59,252 bases of DNA from Perkinsus olseni (taxonomy: Eukaryota > Perkinsozoa > Perkinsida > Perkinsidae): the NCBI GenBank assembly GCA_013115135.1, contig JABANP010000320.1, positions 1-59,252 of the forward strand, read 5' to 3'. The notes beneath the pieces are model-generated. The model worked only from the letters and a program-made list of their open reading frames with translations, had not been told where the DNA came from and did no database searches. Of the stretch, positions 25,651 to 37,455 are shown piece after piece. The translations under genes and the position numbers were made by a program. Position 1 is the stretch's first letter. Every line of letters begins with the position of its first letter.

Positions 25651-25929
25651 TATTATACAACTTGAACTGATAAAATAATAATACTTCATAACATCCCACA
25701 TGACGATGTCCAATGAATACCTTCACGGGAGTATCATGCAGCGGTCTTGCCATTAGTATCGCTAACCATCTGGTTACTAACAAAAACAGCGTAGCCTTCC
25801 ACTGGAAATGTTATAAAAATGATCGAATGATGATGATGATGATGATGATAATACCGACTGGCCGATTGACTGCTGACCCCACTGTCCTGCTCCTGTCATT
25901 GATGGTGGTGTTAGTAATAACATCAAGTA

Positions 25930-26529
25930 TTAGGTGGGGGTAGTGGTCGCAGCATCAGCAGATTCTACAATATTACCGGGAACTGGTTTGGTGTTGTTGA
26001 TATTCGATAATAGTATACTTGACGATAACATCATTGACGACCCTCCTTTTCTGGTCCCTCCATCACCAAAGTCGTTATTCTCCTTATCGTTATTACCATC
26101 CACTTTATCGTCTGCCACCCTCACTGGAGGAGGAGGTGGTGGTGGTATGGTAGGAGGCGTGTATGCACCAAATGCTGCTGCAGCTGTTGTTGCCGCGACC
26201 GCCGCCGGCTGTCGTTGTTGTCGTTGTTCGGCAGGAGGGCTGCTGTTACCACCACCATCACCACTACCGTTGTTATCATCAGTATTGCCCAGGACTCCCT
26301 GCATCTCTACTTTGCCATCATCATCAGAGTGCTCCTGTGGGCTGCCAGCACTGAGATGGTGGGGTCCCCATGGGATTACTAACTACTACTAGTACCTCTC
26401 CTCCACCTCATCACCATCGATTTTCTCATCTCTCTTATCTCCTTCTACTTTCGTAGCCATCTACATCACAAGATGAATCACCCTTTACTCTCACTACTAC
26501 TAACTGACCTCATCATCATCATCTGCCGG

Positions 26530-26563
<34 letters not shown>

Positions 26564-27659
26564 AGTGGTGGTATCCTATGTAATAAGCCTTGTCCTAGAT
26601 CACACCCTAAGCATCCCTCACCACCATCCCAGTCATATGATGGTGATATATCAGCTATCCATACCCTACTCAACCTCGAGTTATATACTTTGATACGAAC
26701 AACACCATCATTGGCCTCATCATCTCGAGCAAAATACCTACCACCGTACTACTACTACTACCATGATGGGGGTAGTATCAATGAGAGTATCTTTAGTACT
26801 CATCAAACTCATGCTTCAAGTCCTGTACATCCCGAAGTATCCTGTTATTATGTACTATTTGTATTAGATAATCATCACCAGGAGTTAAACCAGCATGATC
26901 TGATAATTACAGAAGGGGCACTGGTGCAGTAGATGATTACTGTTATTGTTGTTGTTGTTACTACCAGCGGGTGAGTTTGGGAATACTTGTAATACTCGGA
27001 GACCATGGGATCTACCATCATCAACTTGTTCATAGTGTAAGGTTATACCCAGCAAACCATGAGATGAACCTACAACAACAACCACCACCACCAACTGATA
27101 CCATAACCATCATATAATTATGATGATGATTTTGATATTACCCTTCCATGCAGTATGTGGTAATACCTGAACTTGCCGTAAGGTCAATGTTAATATCGAG
27201 TATACGGAGAGGGTGAGGGTCTTCTCCTCATCTGAACTTGTTATAGATACACAATGTAGTGGTAGTAGTATTATCAGTATTACGCTCCATAACAGCATTG
27301 AAGAAATCATCATGATTTTCTGATACCTTCATACCATCCAACCCTACTATGTAATCAAAGTATGCCTAATAACAACAACAACAACAACATAACAACAACA
27401 GCACGACTACTACTACAAGTATTACCTCTAAACCTGCCATATGTGCTGGCGACCCCTCCCGAACCGACATGATTCGGAATCCAGCACCATGGCTAGGGTC
27501 AATACTACTGCTGCTGCTGTTAGTATCATCATCATCACTGCTGCTTTCATGTATTTGGTTATTACTCGTGTTATCATCACTAGTATTGGATGATGATGCA
27601 TCGTCAGCATCATCGTGATGGTGGTCGGGATTATTATCAGTACTTTCAGTAGCACCCAT
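25930..27659 (-). CDS. Golgi reassembly-stacking protein (GRASP)
   Basis: GRASP proteins tether Golgi cisternae through two atypical PDZ domains. The start MGATES fits an N-myristoylation signal (Gly2, Ser6), the usual membrane anchor of this family. After an acidic/Ser-rich insert, PDZ1 reads GAGFRIMSVREGSPAHMAGLE, then AYFDYIVGLDGMKVSENHDDF in exon 2. The linker has VQVLPHTAWKG joined over an intron to SSHGLLGITLHYEQ. PDZ2 reads GLRVLQVFPNSPAG, then GLTPGDDYLIQIVHNNRI and IKVYNSRLSRVW, closing with GGEGCLGCDLGQGLLHRIPP, the hallmark repeat of the WGGEG...LGCGIG motif. The tail (about 25930-26400) is Pro/Ala/Gly/Asn-rich, comparable to the Ser/Pro-rich regulatory tail of other GRASPs. Introns are short and rich in AAC or ATC triplets. 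Confidence 0.92.
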
Positions 27660-28099
27660 AAGAGAGATGAATACTGCTGTATCGGTGGTGATTATGATTA
27701 CAACATCAGCGTGATCCTGTCACAATATTGTGCTTATCACCGTCATAATGATACCATCCCATTAATAAGAACACAAGATAGATGATTACGTATGAGCACA
27801 ACAAGAAGTAGAAGAAGATGGACAACGTTATTATTAAAGTACTACTACTAGTAAGAAGAAGAAGAGAAGATGATAACTAAAGACGTGCATTATGCCCATT
27901 GCCATCATCATCATCATCGGACAGCGAGAGACCATGCTGCTGCTGGTGTTGTTGTTGTTGATACTAGTCAATACCATTAGCTTCTAATACGTATACTAGT
28001 AGTAATGATAAGGGGTATAGACATAATACCATTAGACCATGTACCAGCCTGATGATGATGAACAGCAGAATAAGTCCAACTCCTGCCATGCTATTATTA
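27660..28099. other. Intergenic
   Basis: This separates the GRASP start from the stop of the upstream exchanger gene on the same strand. It holds GAA/GAAG-rich sequence (27800-27875), an ATC run near 27900 and a GTT run near 27950. No gene seen. Confidence 0.5.
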
Positions 28100-30638
28100 T
28101 TACAGATGGATCCTTCTCAGTGCTATAAGGCCTATTATCATCTCAATTATTATTATAGTGATGGTCTCTGCCGTGAAGGTCCATACCAAACCTTGGAAAT
28201 ATACCTAACGATAATACCATGCGACCAACATATCATCATGATGATGATAAGAGTACTATTACCACTGCTAAGAATATCCCAAGACAGAAGGTATTATTCA
28301 TCGATGCAGCCCCTTGTAATGTTGATATTGATATTGTTATATGTTTACTAGTCTTCTTCTGGGCGTAGGTGTAAGCTGCTACTAACTCGCTAGCATTACT
28401 GGCCAATGGGGCCAATATAAATGATATATAAAATGAATTAATACCACTACGGACACCAATCTCATTCAATACATCAACTGCTGGATCTGAGAATATTAAT
28501 ACCAACAATGTACCTGAGCATCATCATAATCATTACTATCACTACTCCCCAGTATTGTTGTTGTTGGTATTACCTATCCCCATGAGGTATGCTGCCCTGA
28601 TCTTGATCCTCGATTGCTGTTCATCTGATGATAAATCTGCCAAGTCCTCCGGTATATCATCCTCATCATCATCTTCATCTTCACGAGGTAGATAATATTC
28701 ATGTTGATGATGTACTCCAGTCGGGGTTGTTGTTGACGCTGATGCTCTGTTATTAATAATCAACTGTTGTCTTAAATCCTCGTTGTTGTTTTTATTATCT
28801 GTTGGAGGTAAATCATCACAGTCGATACCATCGATGATGATGCTCATTATTATTACTATTATTAAACTGATAATAACCTCCACCATTGCCAGCATCACCA
28901 TCAGTACTGTTGCATACTGATGATGACCTTCTATGAGTATGATGGTTGTTGTTGAATCGATCTGGATGCTCTCGACACTCCAATATATATATTATCATCA
29001 TAGTAACGAACTCATCAAAGTCAATATAACCCGATGTATCAGCATCAGCTTCTTCAAATAACAATCGTAATTCCTGTACGATGTAAGCATCATATCCTAC
29101 CATTGCTGATACTACTATTATTACGTCAAATGTAATCCTCTCATGTAGATCCCTCATAAGCATCTTAAATTCATCAAAATCTATCGTATGATCTGATGAT
29201 GATGAGGATGAGCGTCATCACTATTACGATGAGTAGCCTTTACATTACCTTTATTAACATCATAATACTGGAAGAACGGTCCAAGCAACTTCCTCATCTG
29301 TCTGATGTGCTCCAGAGGTATATGATGATTCAATATCAATGGCATATCCAAAGTAGTGGTAGTCTGGTTGTTGTAGTTGTGAGTGGTGGTAGTAGTATCG
29401 GTTATTATACCTTCCATAGCACCCCTTAATGTGATATCACCATGCTTGATCGCCTCGACTCTAGCGTCAACAATGATATCCTCGTTTACCATACACTTTC
29501 TACTATCATTAAATTGTATGATTAAATACGTAATAAATGATATAAAACATATAACCTAACAGCAGCAACATCAGCGCCATGATGATGATATTACGATGAC
29601 GTGAAACCCTTACCATGCCAATACCACTCCAAAGGTGTTCCTTCATGGACTTCTCCTGTATGCTTATATCATCATCATAGCCTTCTACTGACGCTGGTAT
29701 CTGTCAACAACCATCTGATAGTACTATGAAAGGAACATGACTGTTTGAAGCCTGGGAAGGGACAACCTTCCTGCCATGTAAAAGCGGCATTCCCCAGTTG
29801 AGTTCCACGCAAATGAACTGGGCTGGTATAAGCGCAGCGGTTGAAAGTGTTGGAGATGGTTGGTTGAGGAGTAGTTCCGAATTAGCCTTAGATGTATTAC
29901 CTGTATTATCAGATACAATAGAGTACTGCACATCATGAAGTAAGCATTCTTCCGTACTATAGCCCCTACACTTATACCTGTACCTGATAATAATAATCAT
30001 CAAGTACACTCAACTAGTAGTAGTAGTGATGACCTGTGAGGGAGAGGTTATTGTGTGGCATCAACTTGGACCAGTCTGGATCTGGTATATCATTAGGTAA
30101 TTGTTTATACATTGGTTTGCCATTAACAACATTGACTCTACCACCAAGTATTGCTAGGAACCATGGTATTGTTAATAACATGATAGTCGATCCAGCAAGA
30201 GCACCAACACCTACTGATACCTGATACGACGATATCAAGCTGATATCAACAACTACAACGGCAGCAGCAGCAGGAGGAGTACTAGTGTTGTTACTACCTG
30301 TTGTTGGGCATCATCCCCTAACCCCGAGAACAACACCATCATACCATCTGGTACTGCCCCTAGTACTGGTAGTACTACTGATCCGACCATGTTAGATATA
30401 GATGGTACCAGTAGTAATAACTCACTACCATTGGATATTGTATTACTGGCTTTAAATAATACATAACCATACACTAAGGTGAGGAATGCTAATTGAAGAG
30501 CAGTACCTGGACCACAACAACACTACCACTGGCCACCATGATGATGATAATAGTACATTCAGCAGGTGGTATGAAGAAGCCTCCTGATCTGTGGAATAAG
30601 TAGCCCTCTCCGGCAACCTCCGATGATGATGATGACAT
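28100..30638 (-). CDS. EF-hand sodium/calcium-type cation exchanger
   Basis: The layout is membrane half, cytosolic loop with EF hands, membrane half, as in plant NCL and related EF-hand exchangers of the CaCA superfamily. From the start at 30638: a short N-terminus; LQLAFLTLVYGYVLFKAS and SNMVGSVVLPVLGAVPDG (about 30310-30510), the alpha-1 ion-binding repeat; VSVGVGALAGSTIMLLTIPW (about 30160-30220). EF hand 1 is split by an intron (YYDVNKD plus HTIDFDEF, about 29180-29270). EF hand 2 is EADADTSGYIDFDEFVTMM (about 29000-29060). The second half has FYISFILAPLASNASELVAA (about 28380-28440) and STLQGAASMNNTFCLGIF (about 28275-28330), the alpha-2 repeat. It ends with GLVWTFTAETITIIIIEMII and a stop at 28100. 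It probably moves Ca2+ across an internal or plasma membrane under Ca2+ control; ion specificity cannot be read from this. Confidence 0.88.
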
Positions 30639-30734
30639 ACTGATTAGTAGTATTATTCAACTATCATATGATGATAATTGTATCAACACAATACTGATAT
30701 ACCCTATTAGTGGTATTGTAAACTGTTATTACTA

Positions 30735-31524
30735 TTATACCCGCCTTATCCGCTTTACCCATTTAACGAGAGGTGCAATAGTAGCAAGAGCAAACGGTAG
30801 CCTGATAACCTCGCTGATCTCGTTGACAGCAATCTGAATAACAATGGTGAGTACCATCTGATGATGCTGGTGGTGGTGGTGGTGGTATTACGGCAATGCC
30901 TAGCTTCCCCAGTGTAGGGTCTATATCCCTTATGTACTTCTCTAGGCCTAGTGAACTAAGCTTATTATGTACATAGTCGTATGATACATAATCATACTCG
31001 AATATAAGGAACCTGTTATTGTTCAACATACCACAACTATCGCTACTACTACTTGTTAATATTACCATGCTATACCACCACCGACATACAGCAGTCCATA
31101 CCAAAAAACGAAGGGTAAACCATATTTTTGCATATACCCATACTGATATTAACAGTAGTACTAACAACATGCTGAGTACTATTGTTATTACCAATCCCTT
31201 AGGTTTGGCTCCTCCTGCTGCTGCTGTTGCTGCTTGATTATCTTCTAAAACTTTAACTCTGTTCTCCAACAATGATAGTCTATCATTAATATCATGATCA
31301 TTCCTAGTTGTACCTATACATCAGTACTACCCTATTCATATCACCATATTACTACATAATAGTCTCCTAGGTGGTGTAGTTAGCATGACAGGAACCCTTC
31401 CCTTGGGTACTGTTGATAACGATCTACGACTACCAATGGCAGCAGCAGTAGCAGCTAGACCACACCCTTGTCTTAAGACAGAGAAAGATGAAGACGACGA
31501 GAAAGAAGGAAATAATAAGGACAT
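30735..31524 (-). CDS. FAM210/DUF1279-like mitochondrial membrane protein
   Basis: The start at 31524 is followed by a Ser-rich, Arg-containing N-terminus (SRRSLSTVPKGRVPV) that resembles a mitochondrial presequence. A coiled-coil stretch LSLLENRVKVLEDNQ leads to a transmembrane helix, GLVITIVLSMLLVLLLISVW. The second part reads LSSLGLEKYIRDIDPTLGKL then GIA; removal of a 34-nt intron (about 30890-30857) gives MVLTIVIQIAVNEISEVIRL and PFALATIAPLVKWVKR, the final helix pair of DUF1279/FAM210 proteins. Without this intron the frame runs into six prolines and a Cys-rich tail, which is less likely. FAM210 proteins are mitochondrial inner-membrane proteins with a role in translation or metabolism in animals; the role here is inferred only. 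Confidence 0.7.
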
Positions 31525-31695
31525 CAACAACAACAACAACAAGAACAACAACAACCAACTACATAGTGCTGATAAAGCATGCTCGTGAACCGCGTGCGCC
31601 CGGGTAATCGATTTTGATACCCGCAGCAGTAGCATAATCTCAATCCCGTGGTTGTTATTATTAACTGGTTGTTGTTGTTGTCGTATAATTGAAGA

Positions 31696-33396
31696 ATGCA
31701 GGAAGTGCAGATCAGGAACACATTTATTGAGGTACATTCATCAGATGAGGATGATGATGTAATAACAACAACAATAGTAATAATCATTATTGGTAGTATC
31801 TTGTAGGGGCTTCCAAGATCAACATCAGATCAGACACACGCCCGTAGGCATCCGGTAAGGAGAGTAGTGGTACCACCACCTACAGTCGAGTCAATACCAG
31901 AGGATCAGGAAGTGGTAATAATAATGATATGTATTGTGGTAGTGATGGTGATCATGAATAGGATGCATCATTAAGTAGAACTAAACCGGGGGTAGTAATA
32001 GATGATGCTTATAATACCACAACTTCACCACCTCCCAAGAACCCAGTAGTAGGATCATCAGTCGACGGGTAGTAGTACATAGCAGTGAGAGTGGTGTTCA
32101 TGATAACTATATTTAGATTACCAGGGTATGTCGGTGGTGATGTTGTTGATGGTGCTACCACCCATCCAGCTGCTGGCGATTACACAAGTACCTCTATGGT
32201 AGGGGATACATCCCTGTTCTTGCCTAATGTAGTAATGTTATGGTATGGTCTTATGGTAATAATATGGTTAGATACAGCAACAAGAAGAAGTGGGCGTAGT
32301 AGGGGGTAATGATCATCATGATCATGATTATTATTATCATACATATGATAATCAACAACACCAACACCAACAACAACAGCCATATAACCGACTACAACAA
32401 CATGACTATTACTATTACGATAATAATAACAACAACAATCGTCCACAAGATTATTATTATCATCACTCACACCGGGCTCCCCATCCCAGACAGCAGCAAC
32501 ATCGTCAACAGCAGCACAGTAATGCGGTAGTAGGTAGTAATACTATTGAGGAGGTTAATGTAGGGAGGCATTGTTGGCATGTTGATGCTGAGACCATGGG
32601 TAATGACCATCATCATCATTATCATCATCAGGCAGCTAATCGTTACTTGGTAGGTACCCTGTCTGATGATCTTCATACATTTACTAAACTAGAGTATGAG
32701 GGTAGGTTGAGTATGGTTACCGAGGAACAGATTAGACGTCATGGTAACACCACTCCTGCGTATGTTGATGATGGTGGTTGTTGTTATAACTAGGTGTTCA
32801 TCGTTATATGATATCTTTCGATAGTGGTGAGATATCCCCAGCTGATGGTGTTGGTTATGCTTTTAGCTCACAATTACCCTGTAAGAAGAATATACAAAAG
32901 TAATAATACAACAACAACCCCGACCACTGCCACTTGTTGTTGTTGTGCTTGTCAGGATTGATTCAATATTCCTAAATCGTCGTGGCCATATCTGCTCACG
33001 TACTCATTCTGATGTCAGTAGGCGTCATGCGTTTGTAGCACCATTAGAGTTGGGTAGAGTAGTTGATATCACAGTAGATGTTGATAGATGTCTCATCTAC
33101 TTTGGTGTTTGGGCTCCACCACCACCACAGTCTCACAACAACAATAGGTAGGTTGATGATGATAGTCATGATAAGATTTCGATCATTGTTATTATTATCA
33201 GGCCTGTCGCCGTGAAGCTAACACCAGACTATATCATTAATAACTATCATCTCTTGGCATGTGCTACAGTGGAGTTTGGTGATGTTGCTGCTACATGTCG
33301 TTATGGTAATAACAACCCAGTATAACATTATCATCATGATTGTTGTTGTAGGTTCAACTGGCCATTTCTGTACAGTCCTTAAGAATACTAATGTAA
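31696..33396 (+). CDS. Protein with unnamed dinoflagellate/perkinsid-type domain
   Basis: Exon 1 starts MQEVQIRNTFIEVHSSDEDD; an intron ending ATCTTGTAG leads to GLPRSTSDQTHARRHPVRR. A His/Tyr/Asn/Gln-rich low-complexity exon follows (about 32290-32560). The conserved part is EEVNVGRHCWHVDAETMGN, RYLVGTLSDDLHTFTKLEYE, GEISPADGVGYAFSSQLPC (about 32835-32885), KKNIQ, then IDSIFLNRRGHICSRTHSDV, PLELGRVVDITVDVDRCLIY, PVAVKLTPDYIINNYHLLA, and VEFGDVAATCRYG. The last exon gives VQLAISVQSLRILM and a stop at 33396. From memory, an N-terminal NTFI motif and a domain with VGFxFSxxLPCxKNIQRIxSIFVNRxGxI recur in many unannotated dinoflagellate and Perkinsus proteins. The domain's fold (possibly a SPRY-like beta sandwich) and function are unknown to me. 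Confidence 0.73.
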
Positions 33397-33690
33397 CTGT
33401 ATCATTCATATGCCCTGATAAAAAACAATAACTTGCGGACCATTTCTAACACCTTCCCTCTACTACTACCACTACTTCTGCTGCTGATGTTGTTGTTGTT
33501 GTTATAGTAGATATATCTGTGGTTATATTTCGTATTGGAAATGATAATAATAATCATTCCATCACCCCTCGACATTTCCATCACAACTTACGTTCTTCTA
33601 GTTGTAGTCATAATAACAAAGGATCATCTGCGTTATCAGCGTTACCTCCCCCTGCTGTTGTTTATTCATATCATCATCATCATCATCATG
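33397..33690. other. Intergenic between tandem plus-strand genes
   Basis: This is AT-rich and contains GTT and AAT runs, with no convincing coding frame. It should contain the 3' end of the previous gene and the 5' end of the isomerase gene. Confidence 0.4.
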
Positions 33691-34975
33691 ATACATAAAG
33701 GCAGGGCCTCCTCAATACTACATAAGCTCTTCCCAACAGTAGTGTCGAGATGCCTCACCTCGGCCACCCTAAACGTCGAAGGCGGCCTGCCTCTCAATAC
33801 GTTGTACAGGGGCAAGTATTTAACCTATACCACAACGACACTTAACAACAACAAGACCACGACGATGACGATCGGGATAATAACCCTTGCACATGAGGAG
33901 GGGGAGGGTAGTAGTAGTGAGTGTCGCTACGATTGGGGTACAAGGAAATGTGAGAATAGGTGAGGAACGCTACTAGTGTCTTGGGGTCAATAATAGTACT
34001 CTTATTATTAGATTCACTACAATGATGTTATCGGAGTTATCGAGTATTATAACAAAGGTTAATACTACAACTGATGATGATGATCTAAGATGTCTTATTA
34101 TAACACAGAAGCCCGATAATAGGTATTCATGTTAATACTAGTAATGACGATGATGATGATGATACTAGTCCAAGGTTCTGGTCAAATGGACTCGACTTAA
34201 AGTGGATAGCTCATAACAAGGACAAGGCCAATGACCTTATCATATTATTACACAAGTACACCATCACCACCACTGCTGCTGTTGCTGCTGTTGATGATGA
34301 TGACGGTTGTAGGTTGATGAGTGATATTATTACATTACCAATACCCACTATAGCAGTGATGTATGGCCATGCTACGGGTAATACTGACAACAACAACACC
34401 AACAACAGTCTACTATGTCTTGTTGTTATCAGCTGCTGGCCTTCTACTGGCCATGTGTTGTGATTATCGAATAGTCCACAAGGATAATAAAAGTTTATAT
34501 TTTGTTCCTGCTGTTAGCTTAGGATTACACTACACCCCAGGTAACAACACCAACAGCAGCGTCCATGAGTATAACGATGATGATAGGTATGATTGAACTT
34601 ATCAAGAGTAAAGTAGCGTGCAACACAGCTAGGGACATGTTATGTTACTCTACCCGTTATAATGCACAACAGGCATTACAGGCTGGTATACTGGATTATC
34701 TCATATCAAATACAGAAGCTCACCATCAGCCACTAGTGGCTGCTATCAATCTTATAACAGTAATAGTAATAATAACCACTCGTCATGTATTATGTTACTA
34801 TTGTTATTATCAGGAGAATATTATCGTTAGACCATTCAATAAGGAGTCCATGGGTAAAGTGAAGAGGGGCATGTATGATACTGTCATAAAGAATCTCATA
34901 CATCATGACGATGATGATGATGATGATGCTATGGGGATCAACAGGCTATTATCCCGTCCACGATCCAGTTTGTGA
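33691..34975 (+). CDS. Enoyl-CoA delta-isomerase/hydratase family protein
   Basis: This crotonase-fold enzyme probably moves a double bond in enoyl-CoA during beta-oxidation of unsaturated fatty acids. The N-terminus from 33691 (MIHKGRASSILHKLFPTVVS) is basic and amphipathic, like a mitochondrial presequence. The body has FWSNGLDLKWIAHNKDKAND, then RLMSDIITLPIPTIAVMYGH (about 34315-34375), ATG joined over an intron (about 34377-34432) to AAGLLLAMCCDYRIVHKDN, the oxyanion-hole segment, then SLYFVPAVSLGLHYTP and LCYSTRYNAQQALQAGILD (about 34640-34700). The order matches plant and protist ECI proteins. The typical catalytic Glu of hydratases is not evident, which favours the isomerase. The C-terminus ends SSL, a weak resemblance to a peroxisomal PTS1, which conflicts with a mitochondrial signal; the location is open. 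Confidence 0.8.
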
Positions 34976-35389
34976 TGATGTATTATTGGTATCATGTGAG
35001 TTTAGTAATATCCTCATTAACTATCATATATAATGATGTTGAGTTCATAACATAATAATTATACCACTACTACTACCATCATGACGCTTACTCTAGTAGG
35101 TTATGATGATGTTGTTAGTATTGCGATCCGTACTCCTCTGTCGGAGTATTATTACAACTACTACGAGGGGTTGTTTTACCATTCCATGCGGTTGATTCAC
35201 ATCCTCATTAGCCCTGAGTGAGGAGCAGCTGCTTATATCATCATCCGTGCAATGATTGTGTTATTATTAGTAGCATTATTAAAAAGATGATGATTCGTTA
35301 TGATATCCTTTTTTTATAGTTCACTTTATGATTATCAATCTATGGTATCAATACAGTCATTACTAGTATTACCATAATTACAATCAATA
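34976..35389. other. Intergenic with one short unsupported ORF
   Basis: AT-rich spacer between two plus-strand genes. A 46-codon plus-strand ORF (35081-35221) beginning MTLTLVGYDDVVSIAIRT is not repeat-derived, but I have no family for it and it could be an extra exon of either neighbour. A run of T near 35310-35317 is present. Confidence 0.35.
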
Positions 35390-37208
35390 ATGAGGAATAG
35401 GGATTCAACAGCAATCGATAATAGCATTACAGCCCCAGGGGAAGAAGAGGTAGTGAATATTAGTGGAAGGTGTGGTATCACCCATCAGGTATTATATCAC
35501 TTCGACGATCATACAACAACAGCATCATCATCGAGGGTAGGGGTGAGTGGTGGTGTTATACTACCCGTCATTTTATTGGCTGTATTATCAATAATAGTGA
35601 TGCTCAATACTACAACTACTCTACACACCACCACCACCACCACCACCACCACCACCACCACCAGCAGCTGGTTGTCGATGATGATGATGATGCCCAATAT
35701 CTTAACTGATATACTGCTACCCTTACCGAAGCATCATCATCATCATCATGTCCCCCCTCTTGTCAATAAAGTATCACAACCATTATCTAATACCATACCA
35801 ATAAAAGTGTAATACTTATCATCAATAAACCACCACTACCAGTGATGATTACGTCATGATGTTAGGTATGTATGGGGTGATGATGACGATGGTAGTTTTG
35901 GTAGAGATGCGGTATCAATAAGACAAATTGGTGATAAGGTGTATAAACTAAGGGAGAAGGAGTTGGACAACCCAGAACTATCACATAACCAATTTCTTGC
36001 TGAATTATTGGTAGTAATAATAATGGCAACAGTCAGTATGGTTATGATGTTGTTGGTTGTGATGATAGATACATAGATCGTTATTAAAGCATAGATGGCG
36101 AACAGCAGACCTATACACAGCAGATCTCATATTTGTAATACTACCACCACTACTACCACTACGGCCACTACTACTACCTTTGTAGGTACCATATTATGGT
36201 AGACTGACGAAAGGTAAGGGTTTAGAATCATACCGTCGACAAATGGCTCAGGCATCATTGAATCTAATACGTGGATCCATTAATGCCAATAGTGCAGCTA
36301 AGATACTTATGGTACATTCTAGTACTAGAGATTGGCCTACCATATTCACTAAAGAGATGTATGAGTATTTGATATCTGATAAAGTTATTGTTGCTGCATT
36401 GGAAGGGTCCAAGGGTGATCAAAGACCCACTGCTTTTAGATTTAATAAAACTAAAGATATATCAATACCCTATGTTATACATTATAAACATGTTATTGAC
36501 GCATTTAGACTCTTCGATAACAACAGCAGCAGCAGCAGCGATGCAACGATACATGATGATTCTATAAAGAAAGATATTTTTATTGAGATGACCTGTTCAG
36601 CAACACATCGTTATAGAAAATACTTTGCTAAGGTATTGAGGGAGGCACCAGAATTGAAAAACAAAAACTTACACATCTTTGTTAAGGATAAGAATAATGT
36701 GAGCTCCTCCTCCTCCTCCTCGTCGTCGTCGTCTACCTCTAAAGATCATCATCGTAGTAGTAGTAATGATACTACGTTGATGATGATATCATCTAGCATG
36801 AATCGCATGGCAAGAGCAGTATTTTGCCCAGTGCCAAGGGGTATTACATCAACATCAAGAAGATTATACGAGGCGATAATCAACATCTGTATACCAATAA
36901 TACTCAGCAATAACTTTCGTATACCATTCACTACCTATCACCATCATAATATTGATATTGCACATCATCTAGGTGTTATTGATAGTAGTAAATTTATATT
37001 AAAATGGAATGAATCAGAAATTAAGGATCTTCCTAAGTATCTAGTACATAACATGACTGATGGCATTATCAAATCCATGCAGCATGAGCTGATGAGAGTG
37101 CGTAGTAGATATGTCTATAGTCAAGAGCCCTATTGGCAGCTACATCCTGATGCTACTGATACTATCTTACAGCTTATATATAATAAGTATAATGATATTA
37201 CTACATGA
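35390..37208 (+). CDS. Exostosin-family (GT47) glycosyltransferase
   Basis: GT47 enzymes add sugars in the Golgi lumen. The first exon carries one hydrophobic helix, GGVILPVILLAVLSIIVML (about residues 52-70), in type II signal-anchor position, followed by a Thr stem. Later exons give HRWRTADLYTADLIFV (about 36090-36145), the family's conserved ADLFFVP segment, and YYGRLTKGKGLESYRRQ. The long last exon (36243-37208 or slightly longer) reads AAKILMVHSSTRDWPTIF, HRYRKYFAKVLREAPELK, and the hallmark FCPVPRGITSTSRRLYEAII, NICIPIILSNNFRIPF and SEIKDLPKYL, which match the exostosin C-terminal nucleotide-sugar region. Poly-Ser inserts lie in a loop (about 36700-36770). The acceptor and sugar are unknown. 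Confidence 0.85.
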
Positions 37209-37455
37209 TGATGATGATGGCCATCATGTCTGCTCCTGTATTAATCATTATTCTTGCCTCATTATCATTATCATCACCTTCCTGTTGTTTGTGACTGTTC
37301 GCGGTAGAGGGCCCTTTAAGTGATATCATTCTTCTTGTTATTATTATCATCATTAGCGATCAATAAGCCAACATGTGAATGATAGGTGTAGTGTAAATTA
37401 ATAACAGTCTGCTCCACGGTCTCCGTGCGAGGTGCTCCGCAGTGCTATAACCATC

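Noticed and set aside
27366..27420. Poly-Val/Leu/Cys C-terminus following GRASP PDZ1
   Set aside because: It is translation through an intron of AAC/GTT repeats; splicing to the next exon restores the PDZ1 strand AYFDYIVGLDG.
35625..35697. Poly-His, poly-Val and poly-Thr frames as separate genes
   Set aside because: They are three readings of one ACC-triplet run inside the exostosin N-terminal stem region.
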